Shown here: positions 6,153 to 6,875 of the stretch, one piece after another
Layout of the letters: each line of letters starts with the position of its first letter
Numbering within the stretch: the first letter of the stretch is position 1
From: WRIS01 sp050945135
Lineage (GTDB): Bacteria > Actinomycetota > Coriobacteriia > Coriobacteriales > Eggerthellaceae
DNA: 6,875 nt
Direction of reading: 5' to 3'
Assembly (NCBI GenBank): GCA_050945135.1
Contig: JBMNSJ010000066.1
Coordinates: 1 to 6,875, forward strand
Notes under the pieces: generated by a model
Told to the model about the DNA's origin: nothing
Database searches by the model: none
The model's input: only the letters and a program-made list of their open reading frames with translations
Made by a program: the position numbers and the translations under genes

Positions 6153-6404
6153 CTATGCGCTTGGTCGTACGTGTACTTTACGCTTATTCCCTTTCGTGAA
6201 TTCCACGATTCCATCGCAGAGAGCGAAAAGCGTATCGTCTTTTCCACGGCCAACGTTATCGCCAGGATGAAAATGAGTTCCACGTTGACGTACGAGGATG
6301 TTTCCGGTGTTTACTGTTTCTCCACCGAAACGCTTAACTCCCAAACGTTGAGAACGGGAGTCACGACCATTACGAATAGATCCTTGACCTTTCTTATGTG
6401 CCAT
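6153..6404 (-). CDS. rpmA: 50S ribosomal protein L27 (bL27)
   Basis: L27 is a small basic protein whose N-terminus reaches toward the peptidyl-transferase centre of the 50S subunit. The 83-residue sequence begins MAHKKGQGSIRNGRDS and continues with RLGVKRFGGETVNTGNILVR, RGTHFHPGDNVGRGKDDTLF and a basic end, all typical. QGSI replaces the common GGSS near the N-terminus. The start lacks the short cleavable prefix seen in Firmicutes, and there is no Prp protease gene between it and rplU. The ATG start is preceded by GGGAGG with a 6-nt spacer. The gene starts 12 nt after the rplU stop, so the two are cotranscribed. A strong terminator follows. Confidence 0.97.
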   Translation of the reverse strand: MAHKKGQGSIRNGRDSRSQRLGVKRFGGETVNTGNILVRQRGTHFHPGDNVGRGKDDTLFALCDGIVEFTKGNKRKVHVRPSA

Positions 6405-6416
6405 AACTGACCTCCC

Positions 6417-6875
6417 TTATTTCTCTTCAGTATCTGAAGCTTTGGTTTCTGTTTTCTTAGCAGCTGGCTTTTTGGCAGCAGGCTTTTTCGCAGCGGCGGC
6501 CTTTGGAGCAGCAGCAGCTTTTGGAGCAGCAGCCTTCTTAGCTGGAGCCTTTTTTGCAGGAGCTTCTTTAGTTGCAGCTGCTTTCTTTGCTGCAGGCTTA
6601 GGAGCGGCTTCTGCTTTCGCTTCGGCTGGTTTTGCTGCAGCCTTTGGAGCAGCAGCCTTTTTCGCAGTTTTGGGAGCAGCCTTTTCGCTTCCAATTGCAG
6701 CAATCTGGATGCGTGTCAAATTCTGACGATGTCCGCGAAGCTTTTTATAGTTCTTGCGCTTCTTGAACTTGAATACCAGCTGCTTTTCGCCCTTGAATTG
6801 CTCAAGAACAACTGCTTCGACCTTAGTCGATGATGCTTTAGCGGGATCGGCCTCAACCTTTTTCCCGTCGACGAT
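6417..6875 (-). CDS. rplU: 50S ribosomal protein L21 (bL21), C-terminal part with a long Ala/Lys/Pro-rich tail
   Basis: The frame is open from the right window edge to a TAA at 6417-6419, giving 152 residues of an incomplete protein; the start is outside. The first 62 visible residues match the C-terminal half of L21: VEAVVLEQFKGEKQLVFKFK, then KRKNYKKLRGHRQNLTRIQI, the conserved 23S rRNA-binding end of the family. L21 normally stops here. In this protein about 90 more residues follow (6420-6689), made mostly of Ala, Lys and Pro in histone-H1-like units such as AAPKAAA, PAKKAPAKKA and KKPAAKKPAAKK, ending in a short acidic TETKASDTEEK. The tail has no aromatic residues and is predicted to be disordered. 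It is in frame without a break, so it looks like a genuine extension and not an error. Confidence 0.93.
   Translation of the reverse strand: MVDGKKVEADPAKASSTKVEAVVLEQFKGEKQLVFKFKKRKNYKKLRGHRQNLTRIQIAAIGSEKAAPKTAKKAAAPKAAAKPAEAKAEAAPKPAAKKAAATKEAPAKKAPAKKAAAPKAAAAPKAAAAKKPAAKKPAAKKTETKASDTEEK
6420..6689 (-). repeat. Low-complexity Ala/Lys/Pro-coding repeats in the rplU tail
   Basis: The L21 tail is encoded by imperfect GCA/GCT/AAA-rich repeats. On the plus strand the 16-mer CCTTTGGAGCAGCAGC occurs exactly at 6500-6515 and 6641-6656, and TTGGAGCAGCAGCC recurs at 6521-6534. The two exact copies are 141 bp apart, 47 codons, so recombination or slippage between them would keep the frame and shorten the tail. 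Confidence 0.75.

Noticed and set aside
6311..6703. Minus-strand Leu/Lys/Gln-rich frame of 130 codons spanning the end of rplU and the start of rpmA
   Set aside because: It is a frame-shifted shadow of the L21 tail repeats and the L27 start; both real frames are clearly identified.
6442..6726. Plus-strand Ala/Phe-rich frame of 94 codons resembling a membrane protein
   Set aside because: It is the reverse complement of the Ala/Lys-coding L21 tail: GCN and AAR codons read backwards give Ala and Phe. It has no family resemblance.

Overview
The window is almost entirely one leftward (minus-strand) housekeeping gene block. Read in transcription order from the right edge it is rplU (L21, 5' part outside the window), rpmA (L27), obg, proB, proA, nadD, yqeK and rsfS. 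A different kind of DNA lies at the left edge: the 3' end of an IS3-like transposase gene on the plus strand, followed by what looks like the right terminus of that insertion sequence at about position 121.

The order rplU-rpmA-obg-proB-proA-nadD-rsfS is the classical actinobacterial arrangement. There is no ysxB/prp between rplU and rpmA, and L27 has no cleavable N-terminal extension, which argues against a Firmicute. A yqeK gene between nadD and rsfS and a base composition near 50% G+C are not typical of high-G+C actinobacteria. My best inference is a member of the Coriobacteriia (Atopobium/Olsenella/Cryptobacterium-like). This rests on gene order and general knowledge, not on a database search.

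Layout: 1-121 is the IS end. 122-422 has no convincing intact gene and holds several small inverted repeats and a possible leftward promoter. 423-4575 is the tightly packed rsfS, yqeK, nadD, proA, proB group: two 4-nt stop/start overlaps, one 2-nt gap and one 34-nt gap, so the genes are probably cotranscribed and translationally coupled. 4576-4629 is the proB/obg gap. 4630-6024 is obg. 6025-6152 is the only long gap in the block and holds a strong intrinsic terminator reading leftward. 6153-6875 is rpmA and the 3' part of rplU.

Functionally, L21, L27, Obg and RsfS serve large-subunit structure, assembly and silencing. ProB and ProA make glutamate-5-semialdehyde for proline. NadD makes NaAD for NAD synthesis. 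YqeK is an HD-domain Ap4A hydrolase family member. The terminator after rpmA could separate high ribosomal-protein expression from lower expression of obg and the metabolic genes.

I see no undescribed system. The points most worth a second look are the roughly 90-residue Ala/Lys/Pro-rich tail on L21, the terminator splitting rpmA from obg, and the IS end that may have interrupted the first codons of a gene downstream of rsfS.
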